This document shows, one piece after another, positions 23,660 to 35,500 of a stretch of 64,000 nt of DNA; positions within the stretch are counted from its first letter, which is position 1, and the number at the start of each line of letters is the position of its first letter. This DNA comes from Rhizodiscina lignyota (lineage: Eukaryota > Ascomycota > Dothideomycetes > Aulographales > Rhizodiscinaceae). The stretch lies in assembly GCA_010015805.1 (NCBI GenBank), contig ML978128.1, positions 1,178,001 to 1,242,000 on the forward strand. The letters run 5' to 3'. The position numbers and the translations under genes are program-made. Below the pieces are notes generated by a model. The model saw only the letters and a list, made by a program, of their open reading frames with translations. It did no database searches and was not told the origin of the DNA.

Positions 23660-25438
23660 CTAGTATTCGGCTTCAGCGCCCTCCTCTCCCTCCAGAGAGT
23701 CTGCTGCGACCTCCTCGTAGTCACGCTCCAGCGCAGCCAGGTCCTCACGAGCCTCGGAGAATTCACCCTCCTCCATGCCCTCGCCGACGTACCAATGGAC
23801 GAACGCACGCTTCGAGTACATGAGGTCGAACTTGTGCGACAGAGCAGACCAAGCTTCAGAGATGGCAGTCGTGTTGGAGAGCATGCAACTGTATAGCGTT
23901 AGCTAAGGAATTCGAGAATGCAAAAATATTAGACTTACACAGCGCGGTTGACCTTGGCAAGGTCGCCATTTGGAACCATCTGAGGCGGCTGGAAGCAGAT
24001 GCCGATCTTGAAGCCAGTCGGGCACCAGTCCACGAACTGGATCGTCCTCTTCGTCTTGAGCGTAGCGACGGCAGCGTGAACGTCCTTGGGGACAACGTCT
24101 CCACGATACAGCAAGCAGGTCGCCATGTACTTTCCGTTGCGCGGGTCGCACTTGACCATCTGGTTGTTGGGCTCGAAGCAAGACATGCTGATTTCCTGCA
24201 CAGAGTTGGCCTCGTGGGATGCCTTGGCGGCAGAGACAACAGGTGCGTAGGCGACAAGCGGGAAGTGGATACGAGGGTATGGCACAAGATTGGTCTGGAA
24301 CTCGTTGAGGTCGACGTTGAGAGAGCCATCGAAGCGGAGGGAAGCAGTGATGGAAGAGACAACTAGCGCTGGTCAGTCTACGTCACAACATCTGAAGTTA
24401 CTGACTCACCCTGGGCAATGAGACGGTTCAAGTTCTCATAGTTAGGCCTCTCGATGCCCAAGTTCCTACGGCAGATGTCGTAGATGGCCTCGTTATCAAC
24501 CATGAAGCTGCAGTCCGAGTGCTCGAGCGTCGTGTGGGTGGTGAGGATGGAGTTGTACGGCTCGACAACCGACGTAGCGACCTGTGGCGCAGGATACACG
24601 CAGAATTCGAGCTTGCACTTCTTGCCATAGTCCACAGACAGCCTCTCCATCAGCAGAGCACCGAAACCGGAGCCAGTGCCGCCTCCAAAAGAGTGGAAGA
24701 CCAAGAAACCTTGGAGACCAGAGCAGTTGTCGGCGACCCTGCGGACCTTGTCGAGGACTTGGTCAATCAACTCCTTGCCAACAGTGTAGTGGCCACGAGC
24801 ATAGTTGTTCGACGCGTCCTCCTTGCCAGTGATCATCTGTTCAGGGTGGAAGAGACTGCGGTAGGTGCCTGTGCGGACTTCGTCGACGACATTGGGCTCA
24901 AGATCGCAGTAGATGGTGCGGGGGACATATTTTCCCTGGCCTAGTAGTCTTTAAGTGATTGCTCGTGAAGACTATATCAAGTTCTACCATACCAGTCTCG
25001 GAGAAGAAAGTGTCGAAGCCGTGGTCGTCGTCCTCCTTCTTGCGCTCGTCGGTGAGGTAGCCATCGGGCTAGATTAATGTCAGAATCAAGCAGTAACTGG
25101 CAGGAGATTGATGCATACCTGAATTCCGTGTTCAAGGCAGTAGAGCTATCAAGACATCCTTGTCAACATGTGTTTCTTCATTTGCTTTCATGGACTGCAG
25201 GGGCCTCGTGCGTGGCCAAAGCCCCTGCGCAGAAGTTTCATGCAGGATATTGAGGGATAAAGCGCGTCTTGACTTACTTCCCAGCACGAGTTGGCAATTT
25301 GGCAGCCCGCCTGGCCGACTGTACGCGTCGAATGTCAGCTTCTTTGTCCGAGTCTCTTCTTTCTCGCGCATGTTGTCGTCTGGCGGTCAGGGGATGCGGG
25401 GGTGTTTACGTACCGTTCAAGCTAATGACTTCGCGCAT
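23660..25438 (-). CDS. Alpha-tubulin, 7 exons, 450 aa
   Basis: Microtubule subunit. Exons on the minus strand are 25438-25414, 25318-25278, 25145-25119, 25068-24993, 24940-24410, 24362-23939 and 23888-23660 (25+41+27+76+531+424+229 nt, 451 codons, exactly the family length). Seen: [20 protein letters not shown], the GTP loop GGGTGSGFG, the alpha-type catalytic glutamate in [12 protein letters not shown] that drives hydrolysis of beta-tubulin GTP, and an acidic tail ending EGAEAEY with the genic C-terminal tyrosine used in detyrosination cycles. The cluster of four introns in the first 70 codons, with exons of 25, 41 and 27 nt, resembles other ascomycete tubulin genes. It diverges from the next gene over 340 bp. 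Confidence 0.97.
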
Positions 25439-25778
25439 TTTGTGAAGTTCGAGTGTCTCTGACTCTGGGACCGACTAGAATACTCCGGATGGTGGGTGAG
25501 GAGGGAGAAGGAAGATGGTGGGTTGTGGGTGGGATATGGGGAGAGATGTTTACTCAGGGTGCGATTGGAAGCGATGTGTATGCAGCGCACGGACGCTTTT
25601 CGATTTTTGATAGCTTCGTCCCAAGGCAGCCGCGTTTTGCTGCCCCTCCAACAAGCGCGAGCAGCCGTACTATTCCGCCCTCCACTGAAGCAATTGGCGC
25701 CGCCATGAGACACTCAGTTTATTGACCATTCCGACGCGCGCGTCTGCCACGGGAGACACACGCCGCGCTTCCGTGAAG
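25439..25778. promoter_or_regulatory. Divergent promoter, alpha-tubulin and a type I membrane protein
   Basis: A 340-bp space between opposing start codons. There is no obvious TATA box; G/A-rich on the plus strand near 25490-25550 (pyrimidine-rich in the tubulin direction). Confidence 0.5.
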
Positions 25779-26584
25779 ATGCGCTGGACCTCATTCGTTG
25801 TCACGCTACTCCCCACCGCGTTCGCCAACGTCGAGAAGACAATATTCAAGGCTCCCCCGTCCATCACCATTCCTCAAACTCAACCCAACTTTGAGCATCT
25901 ATGCTTGCATACCCTCACTCCATCACGGCCGACCTTGAATACAGACCTCGCCGCGCGCTTTCCGTCTGAGCAAGCGCCGCGGGGTATTGAATCGTGGCAC
26001 CTGCTGGACGACCTGAGCGAAGGGCAGCGACACGAGCTGAGAATCTGCTGGGCTGCTATTGTGAGCTCTGACTTTGCATCTCCATGGGTCTGCGATTGCT
26101 CACTTTAACAGCAACCCACTGAATTCTGGCTTAACGTTTACACCCTGAACGAAGTCTTCGACGCACCTTCCCTCGTCACCTCCCTTGCCGCCTACTCTGA
26201 ACAAAGAAAGGAACGTGCATCATGCGGAAGTAGGAGCACGTTGAACCCGGATACTGGGACCGGGAACAGACGATCACTACTGTTCCTTCGTGTCCAATCC
26301 GCTGCAGACTACTTCACCACAAACAACACTCTCATGCGCAACCCACCAGACGTTCATGTGGACATCAGTACGAATGCCAATATCTCGTGACGTATTTGTG
26401 TCACCTTAATAACATGTGAATGGCAGTTCTCGATCCATATGTACTCGGCATTTTTCCACGATCACTACTTCCAACAGCTGTGTACCTGCTCTCCCTCACA
26501 ATCATCGGCTGGTACCTGTCAGGCTACCTATGGTCAATCATTTCCAAACCACCTCGAGCGAACACGAAAGCGCACAAAGCATAA
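25779..26584 (+). CDS. Conserved-looking single-pass (type I) membrane protein, 3 exons, 231 aa
   Basis: Exons are 25779-26060, 26112-26367 and 26427-26584 (282+256+158 nt, 232 codons), with introns of 51 and 59 nt. The N-terminus MRWTSFVVTLLPTAFANV is a signal peptide. The luminal part has a beta-rich look (ESWHLLDDLSEGQRHELRIC, then WAAIQPTEFWLNVYTLNEVF across intron 1). A single C-terminal membrane span (TAVYLLSLTIIGWYLSGYLW) precedes a short basic cytosolic tail, KPPRANTKAHKA. The layout suggests an ER or secretory-pathway protein with its body in the lumen. I recall similar fungal hypothetical proteins but no function, and an accessory role in ER glycolipid or GPI synthesis would only be a guess. 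Splice sites and summed frame agree, so the gene itself is likely. Confidence 0.75.
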
Positions 26585-26644
26585 ACACAATCTTTACTGA
26601 GTAAACAGACAATCAGGTCTATGCGCCGTGGTGCATAAGCTCTC

Positions 26645-27148
26645 ATGAATGTCGCAGACCCGCCTGCCGCGCTTGCAGCCTTCATCGCCTCTTTACGATT
26701 CCGGCGCTCTCTGAGTCACCTCCGTGCTCGCGGCGCACGATATCAAGCTCAAAGAGCAAAGATGGCGAATCCCAACATCTCGAGCCTCCTGCAGCTGCCA
26801 ATGGAGCTCTACGATCTCATCGAGTCGTACATGCCCCCGGACACTTTTATCACCTTCGCCTTCGCCGCCTACACCCAGCTCTACGATCGCGGCGACATTC
26901 CGAGGCTTACACAAAGATATCTGCGATTAATACTCAGCCCACCACCCCAGACGAGCGGCCGCTTCTCGCGTCTGCCAGCGGAGCTTGTGCTCAACATCCT
27001 GCGCGGGATGAATCGACGCGACCAAGTGGCACTCGCTATTGCGGAGTACCACGACTTCAGGCGCCTGGGAATTGCACCTGCGATCTCGCCGACGATTAGG
27101 TACGAGTTATTCGTTGCATGCCTGAGGGGCAGACACGACCCTACTTGA
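26645..27148 (+). CDS. Small protein with two F-box-like motifs, up to 167 aa
   Basis: Uninterrupted frame. The start may be 26645 or, more likely, 26762, which gives MANPNISSLLQLPMELYDLI and 128 residues. Two helical segments resemble F-box openings: LLQLPMELYDLIESYMPPDT and, about 50 residues later, FSRLPAELVLNILRGMNRRD followed by QVALAIAEYHDFRRLG. F-boxes normally sit once near the N-terminus and bind Skp1, so the second copy may be the true F-box and the first a degenerate duplicate. No substrate-binding repeats follow, so if functional it is an F-box-only protein. It begins 60 bp after the membrane-protein gene on the same strand. Moderately sure it is coding, less sure of the family. 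Confidence 0.5.
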   Translation: MNVADPPAALAAFIASLRFRRSLSHLRARGARYQAQRAKMANPNISSLLQLPMELYDLIESYMPPDTFITFAFAAYTQLYDRGDIPRLTQRYLRLILSPPPQTSGRFSRLPAELVLNILRGMNRRDQVALAIAEYHDFRRLGIAPAISPTIRYELFVACLRGRHDPT

Positions 27149-29146
27149 GGCCAATATGGGTTTGCTAAAACTGGACATTATCTAGGTGGCAGCTCTTGTG
27201 GGCCGCCTTCTGGCAATGTGAAGATGAAAGGCCGATCCCAAGGGCAGGGATGCGATATACGCTCTGCTTGTTTCCGCCCCATAGGGTTCGGCGCAGGCGC
27301 TCTAAAACCTGGTAAGAGCGAACAGACCTCTGTGCTCTGACTTTGATTACGCGACTGCTAGCAGCTGGTGGCATTTCGGTCTATGGTTTTGATGTTGAAG
27401 CACAATGAATGCCATTGAGGATGGTGGCATGAGAAATCCTACTACGGAGGTCATCTGGGCGACGGTACGATCCGGACAGCAGTGCAGTGGGATGAACTGA
27501 GGCAACGAGTTAACGACCTCGATAAAAAAAAAACTCAAAACTTGGTTGATCATATGATAGCAGATAACATCTTGCTATTAGGTGACTCGTTATCTCTACA
27601 AGAGCTATCCCGCATTTAAGCAGCAAAATCTCATCCACATAGGCAACCCCGGAACCATTACCGATGAGTTTCTGGTTTGTTTTTGGAACTCCCATCGACC
27701 GTAAAGATAGCGAGGCCGTATCTGTCCGAGTCATTGAGAAACACTGGCCCGTATTCCGACGTGCTCTGTTTATGATCTCCAATAATGCTCCACCTTCCCA
27801 TGGTATCGACGATGTCATCTGGTATATCCACGTCGCCGGGTTGTCTTCATCAAGCCCCGGGTGAAGGTTGCTCCCACCTTCATGCTACCATGAACATGCT
27901 CAGCGTGAGTAAACATGGAAGGCTGTCACTGCAAGGGAGATTCATGCATGAACTTGGGATTATCTTGGAGTGCCGTGCCCGTGGTTCTTTAATGTCGTAC
28001 CTGCGCCTCAATACCGACAATTCGTAACGGATCCTACTAGTAACTAGTTGAAGACCTTGACATGCTTGGCTTTTTGTCCCATGGCAGTGCCACCTGCTTT
28101 ATCCCTCCGCAGCGTACTCGTACCGAGCTTGATGATGCACAAGGGAACGTCTACGTTGATACTCTCTCTAACTAACCTGCGTAATCGTTGAACCAGCTCA
28201 TCTATCGAGCTATCGAAGAGAATTAGTAGTTGCCGTTGTTGTTGGATCACCTCGTCGGATTTATAGAGCACCGACCCGATGGTAGTGCCTGTATCGTCAG
28301 CAGGCAAACAATCTTATAGAGTCTTCAAGAGACCAGTGACATCTCAGAAAATCTCGAGCAATCGACTAATCGACTTCGCTGCTGGCAGGTGTTTGCCGCC
28401 AAAGGCTATCGGCACGGTTTTGTCTTGCTTTCGTTGTCCGGACACTATTGCCAACCCAAACAATGCTGCAGAACAATGAAATTGTGGAGTTGGCGTCCAA
28501 GTTTGCCAGGCGGTGTGGAGATTCCGTTTATACTGTCCGAGACGCAGTGATACATGGAAATGCTGTGTCGCCTTAGCTGTGGTACAACGGCGACCGACAT
28601 CAGCCGACCGCCTATCCGCAAAGAACGCAGGTCCGAAGACGATCTGAAAAGCTCGGGTATGTCGCACAGAAGATACTGTAATAACTGGGTACGTCATAAC
28701 CCACAGAAAAGGTATCGTTCAGATCCATTTGAAGCCAATTGGATAGCCGTGGCAGCATTCGTCACAGCGCCCAGAGATGTTGTATTCCGGCTGGGTTATC
28801 AATTGAGGAAATACGCACTTTGTGCCTTGCAGGGACGATATTGGTGAAGATTTTGTGGTCGTGAACATAAGTATGATCTGAACTGTGTGCCCTGTTAGAA
28901 TAGGCACTCAGTGTTCTCCTCATGCTCCTTGCTTCTCCATTTCTCGGTCACTCAGTCAAGCATCGGTGCTTCTATTCGAACTCGTCTGCTCCGAAGGGAA
29001 AGATAAGGACTCGCTGTCTAGTCCTTAAGCTCTGAAAGCTCTGTCATATCCGGGGAAGCCCTGGTCTCAACGGTGGTGTGTTCTGATAGTCAAACAACCC
29101 AATTGAGTATTTGCCTGTCTAGGTCTCAAGAGCTCCGAGTGGCAAT
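27149..29146. other. Gene-poor stretch with short unassigned frames
   Basis: No gene can be supported over 2 kb. Isolated frames include plus 27664-27864, minus 28044-28307 (helical, charged) and minus 28344-28697. None has a recognisable domain or compatible splice partners. It may contain remnants of lost genes. Confidence 0.4.
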
Positions 29147-29643
29147 ATGAATACCTTCGCTATTGTGAGTGTTTATCAGCAGTCAAGTGAAGTAGAAGCT
29201 GATTCCTTCAGGTGGCATACTTCATGCTAGCGATCGCTATCGCCGACGCTCAATTCTGCCCTGCAAATGAGACCTGTGCGGACACGAGCGTGCCCTATGC
29301 CGTCCTCCAGATCAAAGCGACTCCAGAGTGCTCCGGGCCAAACGTCACGATACAGCAGTGCATGCCGGCCGAGTGTATCGCAACAGCTTCCTTCCTCTCA
29401 TCATCAAGCGGAACATTTGGATTTCGTGGCACACTCGTAAATGGTGGATACAGCTACGTCCCAACAATCCAACTCTTTCCTGGAAGAGACTGTGTGGAAG
29501 ACGCTAGCGATCTTGGAACGAAGAGTTGGACGTTGCAATTCAGCAGCGTTGATGGAGTGGGTCGGATGCAGACGGCATGCCATAGATTCGCTGTCAACGG
29601 CACGGTGCCCGCATCGGTGAAGCTTAATGTGAGGAGAGTTTAG
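29147..29643 (+). CDS. Small secreted cysteine-containing protein, 2 exons, 149 aa
   Basis: Exon 1 (29147-29164) encodes MNTFAI only. A 47-nt intron (GTGAGT ... TTCAG) leads to 29212-29643, giving 150 codons. The spliced N-terminus MNTFAIVAYFMLAIAIADAQ is a clear signal peptide. The mature protein of about 130 residues has seven cysteines (in FCPANETC, PECSG, QQC, AEC, RDC, TAC), three N-glycosylation sequons (NET, NVT, NGT) and an IQLFPGRDC motif that recalls the FGxxGC pattern of the repeat protein at 9.2-10.2 kb. No membrane span. Size, secretion and cysteine content fit the loose class of fungal effector-like proteins, but no known effector family is recognised. It stands alone in a gene-poor region. 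Confidence 0.75.
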
Positions 29644-31800
29644 GGTTATAACTGCATTAGAGATGGAGACAATGTAAAATGCTTAGCAAGCAGGGCAGAG
29701 ACTGTGTAGAAATCATGAGACTGTTCATGCAAGATGCTGAGATGCGTGGAAAATAAACGGCTAGATACGAGATGAGAGAAGCTAAAAGATAAAAGGTACC
29801 ACTACCTGCATCTTCATCGGCGATCTCTTAGGACATCGCAGTACATGTCTTTTCTTCGAAAATCGAGGTGGAAGTGAAAACGGATACCGATGGAACTGCG
29901 ATAGGGAGCAGTTATGGCCGCTAATCAGCAGTAGTAGCCCCCCGCAAAGCTACGGCGAACTGCAGCCGCAATTCAGACTCTACCCCCGTACCCCAGTTTC
30001 ACTCTCCATCTGAGCCTCGAGATCGTCCAGGCACAGCCCGGGCACGGCCACTTGTTGGATTCTCCTCGAGGATTCAGCCTACTATAGTAAGTACAAGCTT
30101 TCACCGCAAATCTTTCTGCCTTCTGTCGCATTGCGTGTCTATTGTTCGCTCGCTCGCTTAACAAGGAGGATTGCGACCGCGCGCCGCTCTGCTTCGCACG
30201 AAAGCGAGGCCGCACTTACGCGGCATCAAGGCAGCGGCCGCGACAGCGACGACGACAACTTTTAATCTACGACGACCATCCGTAATCCAAATTGGGTATG
30301 CCATGCGAGAGTAGTCATCAGCAGCATTCACATCCGAGGCAGCAGCAAAAAGCCAACGCCGTGGACATGCAGCCAGACCTTCCTCCTCATCCGGCTCGTC
30401 TGGGTCTCATCTCATCCGGCGACGTTAGTCCGCTGTGCTGAAAGATTAGTTGTTGCGCCGAGCGACGAAGCAACCGTTGTTTTGGCCTCAATTTGACCCC
30501 TCACGTCAGGCGCGCACATTCTGGCCACGTCTGAGGAGGGCCAGCCGTTATGTAGGGCTGACCAAGCTCCCAAGCCAACCACGCCGCCTGCAGGCCAGCG
30601 AAACGGCGACCACGTGAAACATGTTTGCGGCATTCGGGCACCGAAAAGAGCACGCGCGCCTCCGATTCGTCCAGCACACCGACGGTGAGATCGTAGCCCC
30701 CGGACGGTACGGATCTTAAGGGAGGCCGTCTTTGGCAAGGCCCCTGTCACCACCGTCTGGAAGGTGGGCGGAAGCGGAAGGGGTTAACGGCGCGGAGTGG
30801 CTCGCCGAGCAACGAAGGTCGAGAGGGGGCCATCTGGAGAAGGTCATTCCCTCGTCCGTAAGGCTGATGACTAGTGGACGGGTGCGAGGGCACGAAGACA
30901 CCCGAGTCCCAGACAGCAGCGAAGCCTAAACGTTCCGCAAACGTCCCGAGGCCGGGTTCTACGGACGATGGGCGTTGCCATTGTGACCGACTGAGGCATC
31001 ACTCGTCAAATTCACGCGGAAGGGCGGCATGCGCGACTTTTCAGATGCAGGAAGCGCTGCGCGTTCCTTTGTATGCTCTGCATCGTGACATTATCACCGA
31101 TGCCTCATCGGAATAACTGGTGGAGGCTCTGACAGCTAAGGAGCAAGATGATCGACGACCGCTTTCCAAGTTGAGGGGCTTTTTCGGTTCAGAAACATGA
31201 GTGTGTGCCAAGTGTGCGGTGTTCGCTTGGTGATGGCCTCCAGCTTGTTTGATAATCTTGATTACGGCTGATCTGCTGAATGTGCTGATCTAATTCACGT
31301 TCGAAGGCCTTCTTTCGGGGGCCGGATCAGGGTCGGCTGCGAAATCACAGCGAGATTGACCACAGGGATTCATCCCTGCGACTGCAGCGGCTTTGGCGGA
31401 TTCAAGGGCCGGGGTTAAGGTTTGACAAGTCACAGTGGAAGAGTCATGTTGTTGCTATGGTGAAAATTTGTTTCAATGGGCACATGAGCATGCAATGGCA
31501 AAAAGTGGAGGCGAAAAGTTTTGTTTGTGCGATTCAAGATCGCGATGTTTGATTTTCTTTAGTCTGCCTAGATACATGATTTGCAAGGTTCTCGACCATG
31601 TCTGCCAAAAAGCCGCAGTGGGAGAGCCCTGCTGAGTGCATCTCCATTCCAGCGAAATAATAGGAATTAGAGAATGCTATCCGTCCATACATCGTTGAGT
31701 GGAAATGAAATTGAATGATTGGTAGTCGCTCGCTGAAAACGCTCAAATGCTTCGCTATGCTCGCTGTGTGAAGACAGTAAGGATGTTGAGTCTTGCTTGT
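29644..31800. other. Gene-poor stretch, GC-rich core around 30.0-31.1 kb
   Basis: No supported gene in 2.2 kb. The part from about 30,000 to 31,100 is visibly GC-rich with CGAC/GCGG words and has open frames on both strands (for example minus 30412-30753) that look compositional. Could include the distal regulatory region of a flanking gene. Confidence 0.45.
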
Positions 31801-32586
31801 CTAACAAGCGGCTATGAGCGGAGCTTGATTGCGGTCGGGTATGAAATACCCGTTCTCGACGAAGTCTGCCTCTTCCGTGCCAGTCATCACAACTCCCTTC
31901 TGGTCGAAGAAGGCGGTTGTGGCAATTGCTTGTCGTTGTTGCTCTGAGAATTCAAGCGCGAGATGTGGGGGCGAGGTTGGTGGGGATTCGTCGTCAGAGT
32001 CGGAGTCGTCAACGAGCTCTGGTGGTTGTTGTGCTGACTGGCCGGAGACTGTCCGGACCAGTGCGTGCTCCTCATCGTCCTCAAGATCCTCAAACTCGTC
32101 ATCGGAGTCCACCTCTTGCGTTGTGATGGAGACTGGTGGTGATCGGATGCGGCGGAGGGGTGCGGAGAAGGTGTAGTCCTCCTCATCATCATCGCTGTCC
32201 GATGTGTCGGAAGCAGCGTCGTCGAGCTCCTCGTCCTCCTCTGCGTCCTCTTGGATCGTATCTATCCACTGGATGTGCTTTGGCTCCTCTGCCTTCGCTG
32301 CCTTCTGAACGGTCTGGTTGAACCACGCCTCCTGCTCCCGCTCCGCCTCGTGAAGATCAAGCATCAGAGAGTCGAGGAGATTGGCGTGGCCGACGAGGAG
32401 TCGAAGGTTGTGGTCTGGCCTGCAGGCCTCCTTGCCAAGCTTCGTCCTTGCCGAAGCGGCGATGAAGTATGTCTGGGAGAGCGACATCTTCTGCTTCTTC
32501 TGTGGTGGTGAGGAGGTTCGGCTGTTGGTGGAGTAGGCTTGAGCCTCTTCCTCAAAGTTGGTCTGGATTCGTAGTCGGGAAGGCAT
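31801..32586 (-). CDS. Acidic conserved fungal protein of unknown function, 261 aa
   Basis: A single exon from ATG 32586. The N-terminal third has the block KMSLSQTYFIAASARTKLGK, then EACRPDHNLRLLVGHANLLD and SLMLDLHEAEREQEAWFNQT, which I recall as shared among filamentous fungal hypothetical proteins. The middle is extremely acidic with Asp/Ser runs (TSDSDDDEEDY, VDDSDSDDESPP), which look like casein-kinase-2-type sites. A short C-terminal segment follows, with FFDQKGVVMTGTEEADFVEN. No membrane span or signal. The mix of a short conserved helical core with acidic disorder suggests a nuclear or regulatory adaptor, but this is inference. It is isolated: no supported neighbour lies within 2 kb on the left or 4 kb on the right. 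Confidence 0.75.
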   Translation of the reverse strand: MPSRLRIQTNFEEEAQAYSTNSRTSSPPQKKQKMSLSQTYFIAASARTKLGKEACRPDHNLRLLVGHANLLDSLMLDLHEAEREQEAWFNQTVQKAAKAEEPKHIQWIDTIQEDAEEDEELDDAASDTSDSDDDEEDYTFSAPLRRIRSPPVSITTQEVDSDDEFEDLEDDEEHALVRTVSGQSAQQPPELVDDSDSDDESPPTSPPHLALEFSEQQRQAIATTAFFDQKGVVMTGTEEADFVENGYFIPDRNQAPLIAAC

Positions 32587-35500
32587 TGCTGCTGGAATGC
32601 CTGGGCTTTTATGGGTTGTTGATGTTTCTGCCTGGGTGTTGTTTGCTGGGTCCTGTTCTGCCTGTAGGGCTGAGGGCCGGTGACAGTGTACTATTGCAGA
32701 GAGTGGTCCTTTGATGTGAGACGCGTTTGTGCAAGTGCCTTTGATAGTGGAATGTATCTGGCTTTGTACCTGTCACTTGGTAGAAGATGATGATGATGTG
32801 AATGATCAGAAAGGCCCATTCGGAGCAGCGGGTGGTAAGGGTTCTTTAATAATTCGAATTGCGCTGGAGTAAACTGAGCATGACACGCAGCTCGGACGGT
32901 GTAAACCCATGCAAAGCCGCTGCGGCCGAATATCCAGGGACTGGGCAGGGATGGCGTGCAGGGGGTGTGAGTGTGCTCACCGCTGCGTATGACACCAAGA
33001 TGCGCTTACGCTACCAGACCATCATACATGATCCCTAATCGCCGAGTAGGGTCGCCTAGCTCGTTCCTCGTCCGGTCACTTGCACTCGGGCTTAGGATTG
33101 CGTTTTCCTCCCCATTGCTCCGTAAGCCCACGCTACCGAGTTCTTTCGTCCCTTCTTCCGTGGAGACAATGGGCACAAGAAGGGCTGATTAAACTCCGAC
33201 CAGTAATTACTCTCTCGTCCGCTCCGTTTCCAAAGCACGGCGCAGAGTTAGAGAGCATCTTCCTTTGCCATTCCAGGCATCGCGCTTCGCCATTCATGAC
33301 GTCCTACACTGTCGCAATCCTGAGGCGTACACTCGCTACTTTTTGCGGTTGCTTGTCGCGCTCGCGAAATGTCCCCAATGCGTGACTTAGTGTCGCTCAA
33401 GCCTCCAAATTGCCCACTGGGACTGTATCGCTGCATAGGAGCGTACGCTTTGCGAGCTCGTACGAGCGCGCTGCCCAGCGCTGATGCGTACTTCGTTTAT
33501 TGCGCCTCAATTCGTGCACCGCTCACGCTGCCCTGCGTGCCAATGCCACGCACTCCGCTTCCCCCAATTGAAGTGCTGGGCAAGCCACAGCAAGCATGCC
33601 TTGTAGGGTTTCGTCGTGCAATTCCTCTGCATGCCTCAGAAGGTTGCCTTGTGTCCACAGGGCGCACTTTGGTTACAGTTGGCTTGTCTTGCGATTAGAA
33701 AGCGCCCGCCAATCCACGCGGCCTAGTCATGGATCGCATTTACACGTATCTCCGCCTTGGAGTCACTGCTTGCGATCTTTGGCTTCGGGTCCGCCGAATG
33801 AAAATGCATGAATTGCGCCCGGAAACTTTCTTTGTCTCGCTGTCCGCAAAGGGCATCCGAATCGTCGCGGTGATCGTCGTACGGGCGAACGAGCGAACGA
33901 GCACTTCCGCCCTACGGCCGGTCGCACCGCCAACTAACTGCACGGGGACGCTGGCCTCCCGCTTCCGCTCCACCAACACCCATAACCATAACCTTAACGT
34001 TATCCATGGATGCTCTTGAACAGCATCACGATACGAAACGCTACCTGCTGCCCAGGGAAAGAGCACAAATTCCTGGATGAAGATAATGCACTCGCATCAT
34101 CAAGACAAAGCGACTCGCAGATGGAACTTCAACAGCACGGCTTTCATTGACGGAATTACTCACAGGCGCTGCATCAAGCACATGTCCTGGCATGTACAAC
34201 ATTCTGCGCTTCTCATAGGGCTGCTTTGATGACTGAGGACGAAGTTTCTCGGCCGGTGGTGGCATTTTGGTGCTTAGCAATGCTCTGTTGGTGCCAGGAT
34301 AAGCAGCCTGATCGTGACGTTCCATTCGCTAACGGTGCGAAAGGGCGTTATCCCTAGCTTAAACGGGCAATTTCGAGTCCGTCCGTGGGCCATTGCTCTT
34401 GCTTAGGAGTCGCGAAAAGTTTGACCTCAAAGCAACAATACTCCACCCCCCAGCAAATTGAAGTGACGTCGTAGGTACCGCGAGACAGAAAGCTCAACCA
34501 CACCGACGTCATTAGTAGAATGCCATTGGAATTGGAGTTGGGGTATATCATGGGCCGCAATTCACTTCGGCAAGCCACCACGGAAGAAGTGTCTCGCCGA
34601 AGCGGCCCGCCGATTTCAAGCCGCACAATCTCCTCCTGCCCTCCATGAACCGCAGCTGACAAAACTCTTGCAGCCTGCCAGACATTCCCTGTGAAAAGGG
34701 TCGCTATCGCATTCTTGGTGTAACACTGACTTTCACGATACCGCAATCACAAGAAGCGGCGTGCGGCAGCATATCGGTGGCATTATCTCAGCTCGCGCAA
34801 GCTAGTCATTATGAGCCATCGAGCTCCTATCCGATTGTAGCAATGTCGCGCGCACGCACTGCCTCTCCTTTTCAGCCTCAGGGAACGCCGACACAATTTC
34901 GCTTCTCGCCTCTCCTATCATTTCCCAATTTTCCCAAGGGAGTCACCTCCTCGTAGAAGAACCGGTCAGCACCAATTGGATTCTATTCACAGCGTTAATG
35001 CGGAACTATGTTAAGCCAAAATCATTCCTCTTCGCCTCCCTTCAATTAGCTCTGAGTCAATTCATGCTTGCAGAATTCCGCACTCTGTGATATTTCTGAA
35101 GTGACTAGCCTGCTTGGCTCCTTAGCCATTGATTCATTCCGCTTGCACTTCCCAATCTGGTGATGACACAGCCCCTAGAAGCTTGTTTGCCAGATTCCAA
35201 AGTTCTAGCGAGTGCCACAAGTCAGCCCTACATTATCCCTGCCATGAACGCCCGCCTTTGGCGAGAATGCAGCCCCCAAGCCCGCTTTGGGAAAGGCCAC
35301 CCTTGCGTTCTGAATCCTCACCGCTAGGCTCGCATTGTCAGAGACGGGTTAGCTCCACTCGGGCCGAACGTGTAGAAGCTCGTTTGCAGCCTCTTGGACA
35401 ACGGCTGCACTCTTCGGCTTCATCAACCTGGAGACTCCTCGCAACTGGTTTGCTCGACTATGTAGATCGATTCTTGCCTCATGGACTTCGCATATATCGC

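Noticed and set aside
34041-34325. Minus-strand candidate exon starting MPPPAEKLRPQSSKQPYEKR with a GTGAGT donor
   Set aside because: Only a product of about 50 residues can be built; no second exon of substance or family was found.
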